This document shows, piece after piece, positions 44,671 to 54,031 of a DNA stretch of 64,000 nucleotides. The stretch is from positions 1 to 64,000 of the forward strand of contig QALR01000016.1 of NCBI GenBank assembly GCA_003150035.1, given 5' to 3'. The stretch is from Clostridiales bacterium (GTDB lineage Bacteria; Bacillota; Clostridia; Oscillospirales; CAG-272). The notes under the pieces are model-generated. The model was not told the DNA's origin. It did not search any database and saw only the letters and a list, made by a program, of their open reading frames with translations. Position 1 is the first letter of the stretch. Each line of letters begins with the position of its first letter. A program made the translations under genes and the position numbers.

Positions 44671-44776
44671 AAAAAAATGCACGAAAAAATAAATTTTTCC
44701 GTGCATTAAAAAGTGCCGTGAACGATATCAAAATCATATTTTGAAAAGGACTTTTTCCGTTCGGTCCCGGATTCAC
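44671..44776 (-). promoter_or_regulatory. potABCD leader with attenuator-like terminator
   Basis: In the minus-strand leader AATGCACG (44700-44707) pairs with CGTGCATT (44676-44683); one G-U and five A-U pairs lengthen the stem to about 14 bp. A run of T (44671-44675) follows, giving a terminator about 90 bases before potA. The nine-base sequence ACGGAAAAA that forms part of its 5' arm (44694-44702) also occurs upstream (44752-44760), so the upstream copy could pair with the 3' arm instead and free the transcript. This is the layout of a conditional terminator; the signal is unknown. The rest of 44592-44929 has no gene. Confidence 0.55.
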
Positions 44777-44782
44777 AAGGGC

Positions 44783-44811
44783 ATTATAGCAGATATTCCA
44801 TCAAAATGCAA
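44783..44811 (-). promoter_or_regulatory. Promoter of potABCD
   Basis: On the minus strand TTGCAT (44806-44811) and TATAAT (44783-44788) are 17 bases apart, giving a leader of about 195 bases. Confidence 0.7.
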
Positions 44812-44929
44812 GTTTTTTTGAAAATTTTTTGAAAAAACTTTGAAAATTCTTATTTTTTCCGAAAATACGGCCATTTAAACCAAAAATTTTGTCAAAATCT
44901 CCGTTTTGTTTGGAAATTCTCCGGAATCC

Positions 44930-47311
44930 TCACGCCGCATTTTCCGAGGAATTCGAAATTTTTTTCACTCTCACAAGCTCCACTGTCATATCGTCGGTAC
45001 GGACCGCGGCGCCTTCTGCGGCTTCAATGATTTTTTCGGCCATGGCGCCAAGATTGTCGGTCCATTCTTTAGAAATAAACTCAATAAACCAGGCGGGGTC
45101 GCCATTCTCACACGCCTCAATGTCGGAAGCCACGCCGTCTGAGCAAAGCAAAATCACATCTCCGTCCACAAGCTCGAACTCCGTCACCTCCGCCGAAACC
45201 TGAGGTACGATCCCGATCGGAAAGGTCCCCGATGCAATTTTATAAAGTCGTCTGTCGCGTATTACATAGGAAGGAACGGCCCCGCTCTTAATAAAGGAGG
45301 CAATTCCGAGCATCAGATCGATTTCCAAAAGATCCACCGTGGCAAAACATTCCGTGCTTTTCGAACAGATAAGATTGTTCAGCATCTCCAATGTAACGGA
45401 TTTCTTATTTCCACAGGCAAGCATTTTCTCAAGGAATACACGGCACATGCGCGAGGTCAGCGCAGCTTCCTCTCCGCTTCCCATGCCGTCGCAGATAAAA
45501 CAATAAAAATAATCATCATAGCTTTTAACAACCGAAACACTGTCTCCACAGACGCTCTCTCCCTTCTTGGAGACCTGCTTGCCAGCGTATTCCACGGAGA
45601 AACAGGGGGCGCCCTCCAAAGTCAGCGCGCTTTTTCCGCTTTCCAGCATAAATTCCGGCATACTGAATTTTACGCCGCATACCGACTCGCAAATCTCCCG
45701 AATGTCGGCCGGCCGCAGCTCAGTATGGGCAATGTCTGGTCCGGTTGCAATCACATATTTCTTTCGGTCCCCACACACCACGAGATTTTCCGCACGAAGC
45801 CCGGCCCTCAGAAAACGCCGGCGAAGCTTGTCCGACAGGACCTTATCGACATTGAAATTGAGATTCCCGCCTGAAGCAGCGTCTGCAAACATCTGTGCCA
45901 TCGCCTCATAATCAAAGGCAAAAATCTGTGTTTTATCCTCACGAATCGCCTCCTCCAGCATTTTCGCAGAGCAAGCGCTGATTTCCGCAGCAATCGCATC
46001 CAGCATGGGACATTTTACCTTTGTAATGTCATAAAGTCTCTCCCGGTCGATTTTTCCGGATGCCATCAATCGCGAAGCAAGTCTTTCTGAAGCCTTTTCG
46101 GATTCAAGTGCTTCCAGACCTCGACAGGAACACTCATTCGGACACATTTCACAGTGCCGGCGCCAAATTTGTCTGCATTTTTCGCTGAGTTTCTCCGGTC
46201 TTGGACGCCGGAATTTTTCGGAAAGGCCGTGTAAAATCGAGGAAAGTGCGTTCATGGAGCCGGCAATGCTGTCTATGCGCCGTTCCCGCTCCTCCTCTCG
46301 CCGACGCGCAATCAGAGCCCGGCAATCGCCGGATCCCTCGGGGACCGCCTTCATGGAAAAGGAAGGTAAAATCCGAAGCAGCGCCGGAATGGTGATAAGA
46401 GCAGAGGCAGTGAGAATTTCCGGAAGAAAGTCCGATATAACCTCTGTTCCTCCAAAATAAAGCCCCCCGCATATCATCACAGCAATAGCCCCTACTGCGG
46501 CAAGCAAGCTGTTTACCTCGAAAAAAATTCCTGCAATCAAGCCCGACAAGGCAAAAATCGGTGCATAAAGCCCTCCGCCGCAGGCAAGCCCACAGAGCAG
46601 ACCCACAGCGCAGCTGCGCGTCGGCTGTCCGAGCCATCCAACATAGAGTGTAATCATATAGGATATGACAAGTCCTATCGAAAACGAACCAATAAAGACA
46701 TTGGATAGCGACAGCGACAGGCAAAACGCCGCGGCACCCAGTCCTGCTTCAAATGCCGGCGTAAATCGATACTCCGGTTCAAAGAAAAAAGTAAGAAGAA
46801 AAGAAAATGAGGCGGCGCACACTGTGTTTACCGCGAGAAATAGAATATCAGAAAGCTCGGTTCCCGCGCGAATTATCTCGATAAGAGAAAAACCAAGCGT
46901 AACAATCGCGCAAAGCAGAACTCTTGCCGAAACGGTGTCTGGCAGCCTGCCTGTTTTCTGCATCATTTTTCTTCCATAAACCGCAACACAAAGCAAAACA
47001 CGAAACAGACACAACGTGCAGGCACCAATCGCGGAAAGCAACAGATTCTCTCCGGTCGCATAAGCGTATGCGCAACGAAGCAGAACGCCAAGAAGAGCAA
47101 ACACCGAATATTGGGGAACTGCCGCGACAAGCGCATATCCAAGCGGATAGGCACCCCCTGGAAATTCCGTTCCGCTAAAGAGAAAACCGACCGCAAGCGT
47201 GAAAGCGGCACCGACTGCCTTTCGAAAGCCCGATCGACCTCGTCCGGACGGCACGACTACGCGCCGCTGCCCTGTCCGCGGCTCTAATTCCTTGATTCTT
47301 TCATCAGTCAA
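44930..47311 (-). CDS. spoIIE: Stage II sporulation protein E
   Basis: The 793-residue protein is the membrane phosphatase that dephosphorylates SpoIIAA and so activates sigma-F in the forespore. The first 330 residues hold about ten membrane segments; a cytoplasmic linker with CRQIWRRHCEMCPNECSCRGLEAL follows; the C-terminal PP2C domain starts near residue 570 and has ICDGMGSGEEAALTSRM and VILLCSDGVASDIE as metal sites. The start is TTG at 47311 with AAAGGGTGA about 9 bases upstream. It lies alone between potA and spoIVB. Confidence 0.95.
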   Translation of the reverse strand: MTDERIKELEPRTGQRRVVVPSGRGRSGFRKAVGAAFTLAVGFLFSGTEFPGGAYPLGYALVAAVPQYSVFALLGVLLRCAYAYATGENLLLSAIGACTLCLFRVLLCVAVYGRKMMQKTGRLPDTVSARVLLCAIVTLGFSLIEIIRAGTELSDILFLAVNTVCAASFSFLLTFFFEPEYRFTPAFEAGLGAAAFCLSLSLSNVFIGSFSIGLVISYMITLYVGWLGQPTRSCAVGLLCGLACGGGLYAPIFALSGLIAGIFFEVNSLLAAVGAIAVMICGGLYFGGTEVISDFLPEILTASALITIPALLRILPSFSMKAVPEGSGDCRALIARRREEERERRIDSIAGSMNALSSILHGLSEKFRRPRPEKLSEKCRQIWRRHCEMCPNECSCRGLEALESEKASERLASRLMASGKIDRERLYDITKVKCPMLDAIAAEISACSAKMLEEAIREDKTQIFAFDYEAMAQMFADAASGGNLNFNVDKVLSDKLRRRFLRAGLRAENLVVCGDRKKYVIATGPDIAHTELRPADIREICESVCGVKFSMPEFMLESGKSALTLEGAPCFSVEYAGKQVSKKGESVCGDSVSVVKSYDDYFYCFICDGMGSGEEAALTSRMCRVFLEKMLACGNKKSVTLEMLNNLICSKSTECFATVDLLEIDLMLGIASFIKSGAVPSYVIRDRRLYKIASGTFPIGIVPQVSAEVTEFELVDGDVILLCSDGVASDIEACENGDPAWFIEFISKEWTDNLGAMAEKIIEAAEGAAVRTDDMTVELVRVKKISNSSENAA

Positions 47312-47379
47312 AGCGTTATCACCCTTTCATTTTTAACTTCTTGGGAAAATCTTTTTCGTCCTATGTACAAGCATACACG

Positions 47380-47461
47380 AAAAAACAAAAAGAGAGCGTC
47401 GATTCCGCACTGTCGCATAGGACAATTTTTCGTCTTATTGCGACTATTTGGCACGCTCTCT
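47380..47461 (-). terminator. Large two-tier hairpin between spoIVB and spoIIE
   Basis: AGAGAGCGT (minus strand, 47453-47461) pairs with ACGCTCTCT (47391-47399), and GTCGCA with TGCGAC inside it (47439-47444 with 47412-47417). TTTTGTTTTTTCG follows on the minus strand. It could end spoIVB transcripts or a short RNA. It is much larger than the other terminators here. Confidence 0.55.
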
Positions 47462-47608
47462 GTAAGTCCTTTTTGACAAATGACATTTTTTGGGGTTCTT
47501 TGCGAAAACTTTCTTGGCGCCGAGCCGATTTTTTCCATTACGCCTAACCGGATAAGCTGCGGCACGGACGCCTTTATTTTCTTTTGTTACGATGTTTTTA
47601 CAGAACCA

Positions 47609-48679
47609 TTATGCAGCAAGACAAGATTCCGCCATCGTATCCTCAGATAGCTCAGCAAGCATGTTTTCGATGAAGATTCCATAACCCTCCGTCGGATTGG
47701 AGACAAGCACATGGGTAACGGCTCCGACAAGCTTTCCATTCTGAATGATTGGGCTGCCGCTCATTCCCTGAACAATCCCGCCCGTTTTCTCCAGAAGAGC
47801 CTCATCCGTCACACGCACAGAAAAATTTCTACCGCTCCCGCTTTTATCAATTCTAGATATCTCGATTTCATATTTTTGCCTGCCGCCGCCATCCACGGTC
47901 GTAAAGATATAGGCCTTGCCTTCTTTCACCTCGGACGACCGCCCAACAGGATACAGCTCTCCTGAAAGATCCTCAGGCATTTCGCTTAGCACACCGTAAA
48001 TACCAGCATCCGTATTTTTTATCAGCTTGCCCTGCTTATGTCCCGTAAAAGAGCCGCGAAGCTCACCAGGAACACCCGCTTTCCCCGGCGTAATTCCGGA
48101 AAGAGAAACCTCCTCTGCGCTGCCATAGGCAAACGGAACAAGAGCTCCACTGTCCGCGTCACATATTCCGTGGCCAAGTCCCGCAAACAGCATCGTTTCC
48201 GGCTCGATGAAGGTTACCGTTCCAATTCCCGCTGCACTGTCTTTGATCCAGACGCCAAGTTTATATGCGCCGTTTTCGTCTTGTATAGGCTGAACTGTCG
48301 CGGTATGCAAAAGATTCCCGCTTCGATATTCCAAGGTCACGGCTGCTCCGTCTGAATTCTGAATGATCTCAGAAAATTCTCCGACAGAATTTACGCGGGC
48401 CCCATCCACCGCCGTGATGACATCGCCTTTCTTCAGCCCCGCGTCTGCTGCAGGTCCGCAGTTTCCGCAGATTCCTACAATCACAACGCCTTCCGTATGA
48501 AATTTCACCCCGAACGGAATGCCCGCCGCAACCAACTTTTTCTCGGAAAAGTCCTTTGCCACCGACACAATGGTATCCTCTTCATTCGCTTCGTCCGCCG
48601 CCAAAGCGCCAAAAGAGAGCCCTGCCGCCACCATAACGGCAAGAACCGCGCTTAAAATCGCTTTCACTTTTTTCCTCAT
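47609..48679 (-). CDS. spoIVB: SpoIVB peptidase
   Basis: The 356-residue protein is the forespore-secreted serine protease that starts sigma-K activation by cutting SpoIVFA. It has a signal or anchor sequence (residues 5-28), a PDZ domain (FGVKFHTEGVVIVGICGNCGPAADAGLKKGDVITAVDG), and the SpoIVB peptidase domain with His in LFAGLGHGICD and the catalytic serine in IVQGMSGSPIIQNGKLVGAVTH. The start at 48679 has AAAGGCG 8 bases upstream; the longer frame to 48805 is a non-family extension. spoIVFA/spoIVFB are not in the window. Confidence 0.95.
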   Translation of the reverse strand: MRKKVKAILSAVLAVMVAAGLSFGALAADEANEEDTIVSVAKDFSEKKLVAAGIPFGVKFHTEGVVIVGICGNCGPAADAGLKKGDVITAVDGARVNSVGEFSEIIQNSDGAAVTLEYRSGNLLHTATVQPIQDENGAYKLGVWIKDSAAGIGTVTFIEPETMLFAGLGHGICDADSGALVPFAYGSAEEVSLSGITPGKAGVPGELRGSFTGHKQGKLIKNTDAGIYGVLSEMPEDLSGELYPVGRSSEVKEGKAYIFTTVDGGGRQKYEIEISRIDKSGSGRNFSVRVTDEALLEKTGGIVQGMSGSPIIQNGKLVGAVTHVLVSNPTEGYGIFIENMLAELSEDTMAESCLAA

Positions 48680-48958
48680 GTTTTTCGCCTTTCGACGACT
48701 GTTTCTTTTGAAAAATCCGCGGTGCCGCCAAGCCGCAGATTTCTGGCACGGTTTTATCCGTGCTGTTTTTAATTTGCTTAATCCTCTGTTTTTTATGTGT
48801 AACAATTTTTTTGCATCTAACCATATATTTTGTTTTTCTATTGAAAAAGCTATTTTCCTTTGATATAATGATAGAAGCCTTTATCAATAATTTTAAGAGT
48901 CTTCTTCATGTTAATTTTTTTTAGAAGAAGAGCTGGTTTCAGCGGAAAAGGAGTGGGC

Positions 48959-49360
48959 ATGCGTGTCGCCATCGTCGGGTCCAGGAGCATCGAATATGAT
49001 AAACTAAAAGACAAGGCATATAAGCTGCTATGTCAGTATATCCCGGCAAACGCTACGGAAATCGTAAGCGGAGGCGCCATTGGCATCGATTCTCTTGCAG
49101 AACTTTATGCAAAGCAAAACCATTTGCCAACTAGGATTTTCAAGCCTGATTATGCAAAATACGGCAGACGCGCGCCAATCGTGCGCAATGACGAAATTGT
49201 CGCGTATGCCCAGTATGTGCTGGCGTTTTGGGATGGAATTTCCCACGGTACAGCTTACACAGTCGCAACGTGTATCAAAGAAGGCGTGCCGGTCAAAATT
49301 ATCTCGATCGAAGACAAAACAAAATCTGAAATTACCAAAAATCGCGGGTTTTTACAATAA
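48959..49360 (+). CDS. SLOG-family (YspA/DUF2493-like) nucleotide-binding protein
   Basis: The 133-residue protein has a Rossmann-like SLOG fold: RVAIVGSRSIEYD at the N-terminus, IVSGGAIGIDSLAELYA as the ligand loop, then FKPDYAKYGRRAPIVRNDEIVAYAQYVLAFWDGISHGTAYTV. Relatives (cpYpsA-related, DprA-like) bind nucleotides or nucleic acid, but this protein's role is unknown. AAAGGAG lies before the ATG at 48959; an in-frame start at 48908 is less likely. It is divergent from spoIVB and 46 bases before the PocR/AraC regulator. Confidence 0.85.
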   Translation: MRVAIVGSRSIEYDKLKDKAYKLLCQYIPANATEIVSGGAIGIDSLAELYAKQNHLPTRIFKPDYAKYGRRAPIVRNDEIVAYAQYVLAFWDGISHGTAYTVATCIKEGVPVKIISIEDKTKSEITKNRGFLQ

Positions 49361-49406
49361 ATCGCAGTTTTGATTGTGTATAATAAAGGCGGAAGGGGTC
49401 GGTACA

Positions 49407-50720
49407 GTGCAACAAAGTGAAAAATTGGACAGACAGCTCCGTTCTCTTTCCATGTTAGCGGGCTGTGGCTGTATGATGACGGACGAAATCCTCGATATTC
49501 GCCGCTCTGCGGGTGTTTGTTGTCAGTTCTCCTGTCCCGCCAAAGAGAGAGTTGAGTCCGTGACCGGAGACGAAGGCTGTCTTTGGTTGCACCGGCGCGC
49601 CGCATACGGCGCGGAAAAATTCGGAGGAAAATATATTTATTTCTGTCCTGCGGGCTTTGTCTTCTGTATTGCCAAATTCCATACCGAAGAAGAAAACGGA
49701 TATTTTCTTGCAGGGCCCCTGAATCTTTCAGAAAGCGAAGAGGCGCCGGCAGGGGAGCTTCCCTCCGAAATGGATCTTTCCAAAATCGATCCCGCTGCAT
49801 TCGCCGCCTTTGCAAGTCGCATCCCTGCCGTCTCATCCCGAAAAGCGAGCGCCATTTCCGATATGCTTGAGGTCCTTGCCCTGTCGCAGAGCGAAAATCG
49901 TGGAGATTTTCGAGAAAATGAAGAGAAAATGCATCTCCAACAGCAAATCGGCGACTATGTGCAGAGCATCAAAAGCCGTATGATCCTTGGAGTAGATAAA
50001 TATTCTCCTTATCCATATGATAAAGAAAAGCTGCTTGTCCACGCGATAAAGACCGGGGACGAAAAAGAAGCCAAGCAATATCTCAATGAAATTCTCGGGC
50101 ATATCTTTTTCGCTTCCGCAAACAATATAGACGCCATCAAGCTGCGCGCCTTTGAGCTCACCGTCATTATCTCCCGTGCGGCGTTGGACGGCGGTGCGGA
50201 CGAAAGCAGCATCTATCAGCTCAGTCCGCAGTTCATTTCTGATTTCTTCGCTCTCGACACCATCGACGATATTTGCTATGCGTTAATGGACATTCTGAAA
50301 AAGTTTTCCGCAGAAACCTTTGGGCTGGAAAAAGTCAAACATGCGGGCATCATTACACAGGTAGTTTCCTTCATCCGCAACAATTATATGCACAAAATCA
50401 CGCTCGCCGACGTGGCGGCACATGTTTTTCTCTCGCCGTCTTATCTCAGCAAAATTTTCAAGGACGAGATGCAGACAAGTTTCAACGGATATTTAAGCGA
50501 AGTCAGAATCGAAAAAAGCAAAGTTCTTCTGCTTTCCAACGACCTTTCCATCGTAGAGGTTTCCGAGCTTGTCGGATTTATCGACCAAAGTTATTTCAAC
50601 AAAGTTTTCAAAAAACAAACCGGCATGACCCCCAAAAAATACCGTGAAACAAGCGGCGGCTTACATACGGACACGGAACATTTTGTAGCAAACCGAGTCA
50701 TTTCGGCTAAATCCAAATAG
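49407..50720 (+). CDS. PocR-domain AraC family regulator
   Basis: The 437-residue regulator has an N-terminal PocR-type sensory domain (residues about 10-140: AGCGCMMTDEILDIRRSAGVCC, then a cysteine-rich middle and FVFCIAKF), a central helical part, and a C-terminal AraC DNA-binding region (KITLADVAAHVFLSPSYLSKIFKDEM and FIDQSYFNKVFKKQTGMTPKKY). The PocR domain is thought to sense small diols or methylated compounds. The start is GTG at 49407 with GGAAGGGG 8 bases upstream; TATAAT lies at 49379-49384. It stands 34 bases before a corrinoid protein gene and probably controls it. Confidence 0.9.
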   Translation: MQQSEKLDRQLRSLSMLAGCGCMMTDEILDIRRSAGVCCQFSCPAKERVESVTGDEGCLWLHRRAAYGAEKFGGKYIYFCPAGFVFCIAKFHTEEENGYFLAGPLNLSESEEAPAGELPSEMDLSKIDPAAFAAFASRIPAVSSRKASAISDMLEVLALSQSENRGDFRENEEKMHLQQQIGDYVQSIKSRMILGVDKYSPYPYDKEKLLVHAIKTGDEKEAKQYLNEILGHIFFASANNIDAIKLRAFELTVIISRAALDGGADESSIYQLSPQFISDFFALDTIDDICYALMDILKKFSAETFGLEKVKHAGIITQVVSFIRNNYMHKITLADVAAHVFLSPSYLSKIFKDEMQTSFNGYLSEVRIEKSKVLLLSNDLSIVEVSELVGFIDQSYFNKVFKKQTGMTPKKYRETSGGLHTDTEHFVANRVISAKSK

Positions 50721-50754
50721 ATGATTTTTTACTTAAATGCAAAGGAGAATGATT

Positions 50755-51396
50755 ATGTCACAAGCGATTTTACAGGAAATTTCCGAAAAGCTCCAGCAAG
50801 GAAAAACCAAGGATATCAAGATCCTCGTCCCACAGGCGCTCGAAGAAGGCGTTCCCGCCAAGGATATTCTAAACGATGGACTTCTTGCCGGCATGAGCAT
50901 TGTCGGCGTCAAATTCAAGAACAACGAGGTTTTTGTGCCGGAAGTCCTCATTGCTGCGCGCGCCATGAAGGCCGGAACGGAAATTCTCAAGCCGTATCTT
51001 GTTTCCGCGGACGTCAAGCCCGTCGGCAAGGTCGTGCTCGGCACCGTGAAAGGCGACTTTCACGATATCGGCAAAAATCTCGTCAAAATGATGATGGAGG
51101 GCAAAGGACTTGAGGTCATCGATCTCGGTGTCGACGTAGCGCCGGAAACATTCGTTTCCTCCGCCATGGAAAACGGCGCCGGCGTTATCGCCTGCTCTGC
51201 GCTGCTCACCACTACGATGGGTGAAATGAAGAATGTCGTAGACCTTTGCGTGGAAAAAGGAATCCGCGACAAGGTGAAAATCATGATCGGCGGCGCGCCT
51301 ATCACGGATGCTTACTGTAAGGAAATCGGCGCGGATGCCTACACTTCAGACGCTGCCTCTGCCGCAGAGGTCGCGCTGTCCTATTTTACGGCATAA
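50755..51396 (+). CDS. Methyltransferase cognate corrinoid protein
   Basis: The 213-residue protein carries a methyl group on cobalamin between methyltransferases. It has an N-terminal helical cap (residues 1-85) and a B12-binding Rossmann domain with DFHDIG (Asp101, His103, Gly106), the DxHxxG cobalt ligand motif, and CSALLTTTMGEM and IMIGGAPIT further on. AAAGGAG lies 6 bases before the ATG. No methyltransferase lies next to it; the URO-D-type protein at 2282-3286 is the only candidate in the window. The PocR regulator immediately upstream suggests inducible use of a methylated substrate. Confidence 0.93.
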   Translation: MSQAILQEISEKLQQGKTKDIKILVPQALEEGVPAKDILNDGLLAGMSIVGVKFKNNEVFVPEVLIAARAMKAGTEILKPYLVSADVKPVGKVVLGTVKGDFHDIGKNLVKMMMEGKGLEVIDLGVDVAPETFVSSAMENGAGVIACSALLTTTMGEMKNVVDLCVEKGIRDKVKIMIGGAPITDAYCKEIGADAYTSDAASAAEVALSYFTA

Positions 51397-51431
51397 GCCG
51401 TCTCTATTCTTGCTATAAAAAGAGGTTCCTT

Positions 51432-52193
51432 ATGAAACTGAAAGTGATGACCTATAATATCGCCGGTGGCCGAGATTATACTTCACCGGAAAAGAAAAAG
51501 CCTTTCCATCCAGAAGCCTGCGCATCCGTCATTCGAAAAGTTTCCCCTGATATTTGCGGGCTCAACGAAGTCGACTATAAACTCCCGCGAAGCGGCAGAC
51601 TTAAACTTGCTGAGGTGATTGGCAATATGCTCGGCTACGAAAGCCGATTCGCCCCAGCGGTAACTTGGGGACCCGGCACATACGGAAATGGATTTCTTTC
51701 CCGCCATCCGATCGTAGAATTTGAAATCTTTCCTATCCAAGACCCACAGGATAAAAGCGAACCTGTCTATTACGAGCCGCGAGTGATTCTCCATGCCGCC
51801 GTAGATTTTTCCGGTTCGGTGGTTGACGTCTACGTGTCCCATTTCGGACTTGCTAAAACCGAAGAAGAAAGCGCCGTAAAAACGCTTGTCGGTATTTTGC
51901 AGGAAGCGAAAAGGCCAGTCATCTTAATGGGCGATTTCAATGTGACACCGGATAACCCGGTGCTCTCACCTATCCGAGAGCTTTTAACGGATAGTTTCGA
52001 CGTTTATCCAAATAAAGATGCCTCAACGATATTTACTTATCCATCGACTCCGGAAGCCGCGAGCAATCCTGAAACCAAACTGAAGATTGACTACATTTTC
52101 GTCAGCCGGGATATCCGGGTGGATTCCGTGGAAATTCTCGAAACACAGGAGTCCGATCACAAGCCCTATATCGCCTATATCGAACTGCCATAA
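51432..52193 (+). CDS. Endonuclease/exonuclease/phosphatase family hydrolase
   Basis: The 253-residue protein has the EEP fold of DNase I and sphingomyelinase relatives: MTYNIAGG, DICGLNEVD (metal Glu), YVSHFGL, ILMGDFNVTPDNPVL and ESDHKPYIAYI. No signal peptide is seen, so it is cytoplasmic. The substrate (nucleic acid, phosphate ester or lipid head group) is not decided by sequence. It follows the corrinoid gene by 35 bases and could share its transcript. Confidence 0.9.
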   Translation: MKLKVMTYNIAGGRDYTSPEKKKPFHPEACASVIRKVSPDICGLNEVDYKLPRSGRLKLAEVIGNMLGYESRFAPAVTWGPGTYGNGFLSRHPIVEFEIFPIQDPQDKSEPVYYEPRVILHAAVDFSGSVVDVYVSHFGLAKTEEESAVKTLVGILQEAKRPVILMGDFNVTPDNPVLSPIRELLTDSFDVYPNKDASTIFTYPSTPEAASNPETKLKIDYIFVSRDIRVDSVEILETQESDHKPYIAYIELP

Positions 52194-52216
52194 ATACGGA
52201 AAGGAAGAACCCCGTC

Positions 52217-52924
52217 ATGGTGGAAAAAATTTATACCATCCCAATCAATGAAGCTTTTGACGGTGCGCCCGGGCACGAACCGGCGGATTGTCCGTTTTGC
52301 CTCATGTACGACATGCTCGAAAAAAACGAGCTTGACATCATTCTCGGCGCCTCCATGATGGAGCCGGATATCCGTATCGAAACTAACAAAAAGGGCTTCT
52401 GCAAGCATCATTTTGATCAAATGTTCGAGCGGGGAAACCGCCTCGGATTGGGACTGATTCTGGAAAGCCATCTTGCGGAAATCGAAAAAAATATTTTTTC
52501 GAGCGGGACAACCTTTGACAGCAAGGGTGAAAAGGAACAGACAAAACTCCGGATGCTGGACGGCTCCTGCTATGTCTGTGACAGAATCGAAGCGGCGCTT
52601 GCCAAAATGTTCTCCAACATGGTATACCTCTGGGAAACCGAGGAAGATTTCCGCGTGAAATTTGCCGCGCAGAAATATTTCTGTCTGCCGCATTACGCAG
52701 CTCTGCTTGAGGCGGGCAGAAACGGCCTTTCCAAAAAGCAGTTCGCTGATTATTTCAAGACCGCAAGAGAAATCGAAAAGGCATATATTTCCGAGCTTGG
52801 CGGCGATGTGTCCTGGTTCTGCAAGAAATTTGACTACCGGTATGACGCCGAGCCGTGGTATAACGCCAAAGACGCCATACCCCGCGCACTCGCGTTTCTT
52901 TCCGGCGGCAGTCCAAAACGATAA
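52217..52924 (+). CDS. DUF6062 family protein with paired CxxC motifs
   Basis: The 235-residue protein has CPFC near residue 26, CKHHF at about 59, CYVC at about 118 and FCLPHY later, which suggests zinc or cluster binding. This pattern matches the DUF6062 family, common in Clostridia, with no known function. GGAAGGAAG lies before the start. It comes 23 bases after the EEP-family gene and 35 before pfkA, so the genes form one run. Confidence 0.8.
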   Translation: MVEKIYTIPINEAFDGAPGHEPADCPFCLMYDMLEKNELDIILGASMMEPDIRIETNKKGFCKHHFDQMFERGNRLGLGLILESHLAEIEKNIFSSGTTFDSKGEKEQTKLRMLDGSCYVCDRIEAALAKMFSNMVYLWETEEDFRVKFAAQKYFCLPHYAALLEAGRNGLSKKQFADYFKTAREIEKAYISELGGDVSWFCKKFDYRYDAEPWYNAKDAIPRALAFLSGGSPKR

Positions 52925-52959
52925 AATTTTAGAGTATAAAAACAAGGGGATAAAAACAT

Positions 52960-54021
52960 ATGAAAATATTCAGAAGAATCGGCATTCTCACCTCAGGCGG
53001 CGACGCACCCGGCATGAACGCGGTCGTGCGCGCAGCAGCAAGAGCCGCTCTCGCGCGCGGCGTCGAGGTTTACGGCATTTATGAAGGCTACAAGGGACTG
53101 ATTGAGGACAATATGAAGCTCTTCTCCTCTCCTGCGGACCTTTGCAACATCATCACAAGAAGCGGCACCATTCTGTATTCCGACCGTTGTCTCGAATTCA
53201 AAACGCCGGAAGGCATGGCAAAGGCCATCGCCACCTGCGAAAAAAATCACATTGACGGCATTATCGCCTGCGGCGGCGACGGCACATTCCGCGGCGCTAC
53301 CGACCTATCCAATCACGGAATTCCGACCATCGGCATTCCGGGCACCATCGACAATGACATCACTTCCACCGATTATACCGTCGGCTTTGACACAGCAATG
53401 AACACCGTCGTGCAAATGGTAGACAGGCTGCGCGACACCTGTGAATCCCACGCCCGCTGCGACGTGGTCGAGGTCATGGGGCGTTGGGCAGGACATATCG
53501 CGCTTCGCACCGGGATCGCCTGCGGCGCTTCCGCCGTCGCCATTCCGGAGATTCCTTTTGACGAGGACAAAGCGATTGCCGATATCATCAAGCAAAAGCA
53601 GGGCGGCAAGCGCGCATTCATCGTCATCGTATCCGAGGGACTCGTGGGCTATGCAGAGAAACTTGCCAAAACCATTGAGGAAAAAACCGGCATCGAAACC
53701 AAATTCGCAAGGCTTGCCCATGTTCAGCGCGGCGGTTCTCCCACCCTTACAGACAGACTGATCGCGTCTGAGATGGGCGTGGAAGCAATCGACCAGCTTT
53801 TCGCCGGCAAGTCCAACATCGTCATCTGCAAAAATGACGACCGGATCTGCTGCGTCGACATCGACAAGGCTCTCCTTGTCGACCGGATGTTCAAAAAGAA
53901 AATCACCCCCGAAGAGCTTGCCTCTCTTTCCGCAGAGGATAAAGCATGGATGGAAGCCCGTTGCGCAGACGTTCTTGCCAGGATGCAAAAGCTGTACGAA
54001 ATCGCAAACGAAATCAAATAA
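52960..54021 (+). CDS. pfkA: 6-phosphofructokinase (ATP-dependent)
   Basis: The 353-residue enzyme phosphorylates fructose-6-phosphate. It starts with GILTSGGDAPGMNAVVRA, has the phosphate site ACGGDGTFRGA, the catalytic GIPGTIDNDI, and VEVMGRWAGHIAL. Glycine follows the aspartate of GGDG and the GT of PGTIDND is kept, both features of ATP-using rather than pyrophosphate-using enzymes. AAGGGG stands before the start. A terminator follows. It may be read with the preceding genes, though a separate promoter is possible. Confidence 0.96.
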   Translation: MKIFRRIGILTSGGDAPGMNAVVRAAARAALARGVEVYGIYEGYKGLIEDNMKLFSSPADLCNIITRSGTILYSDRCLEFKTPEGMAKAIATCEKNHIDGIIACGGDGTFRGATDLSNHGIPTIGIPGTIDNDITSTDYTVGFDTAMNTVVQMVDRLRDTCESHARCDVVEVMGRWAGHIALRTGIACGASAVAIPEIPFDEDKAIADIIKQKQGGKRAFIVIVSEGLVGYAEKLAKTIEEKTGIETKFARLAHVQRGGSPTLTDRLIASEMGVEAIDQLFAGKSNIVICKNDDRICCVDIDKALLVDRMFKKKITPEELASLSAEDKAWMEARCADVLARMQKLYEIANEIK

Positions 54022-54031
54022 GAAAAAGACG

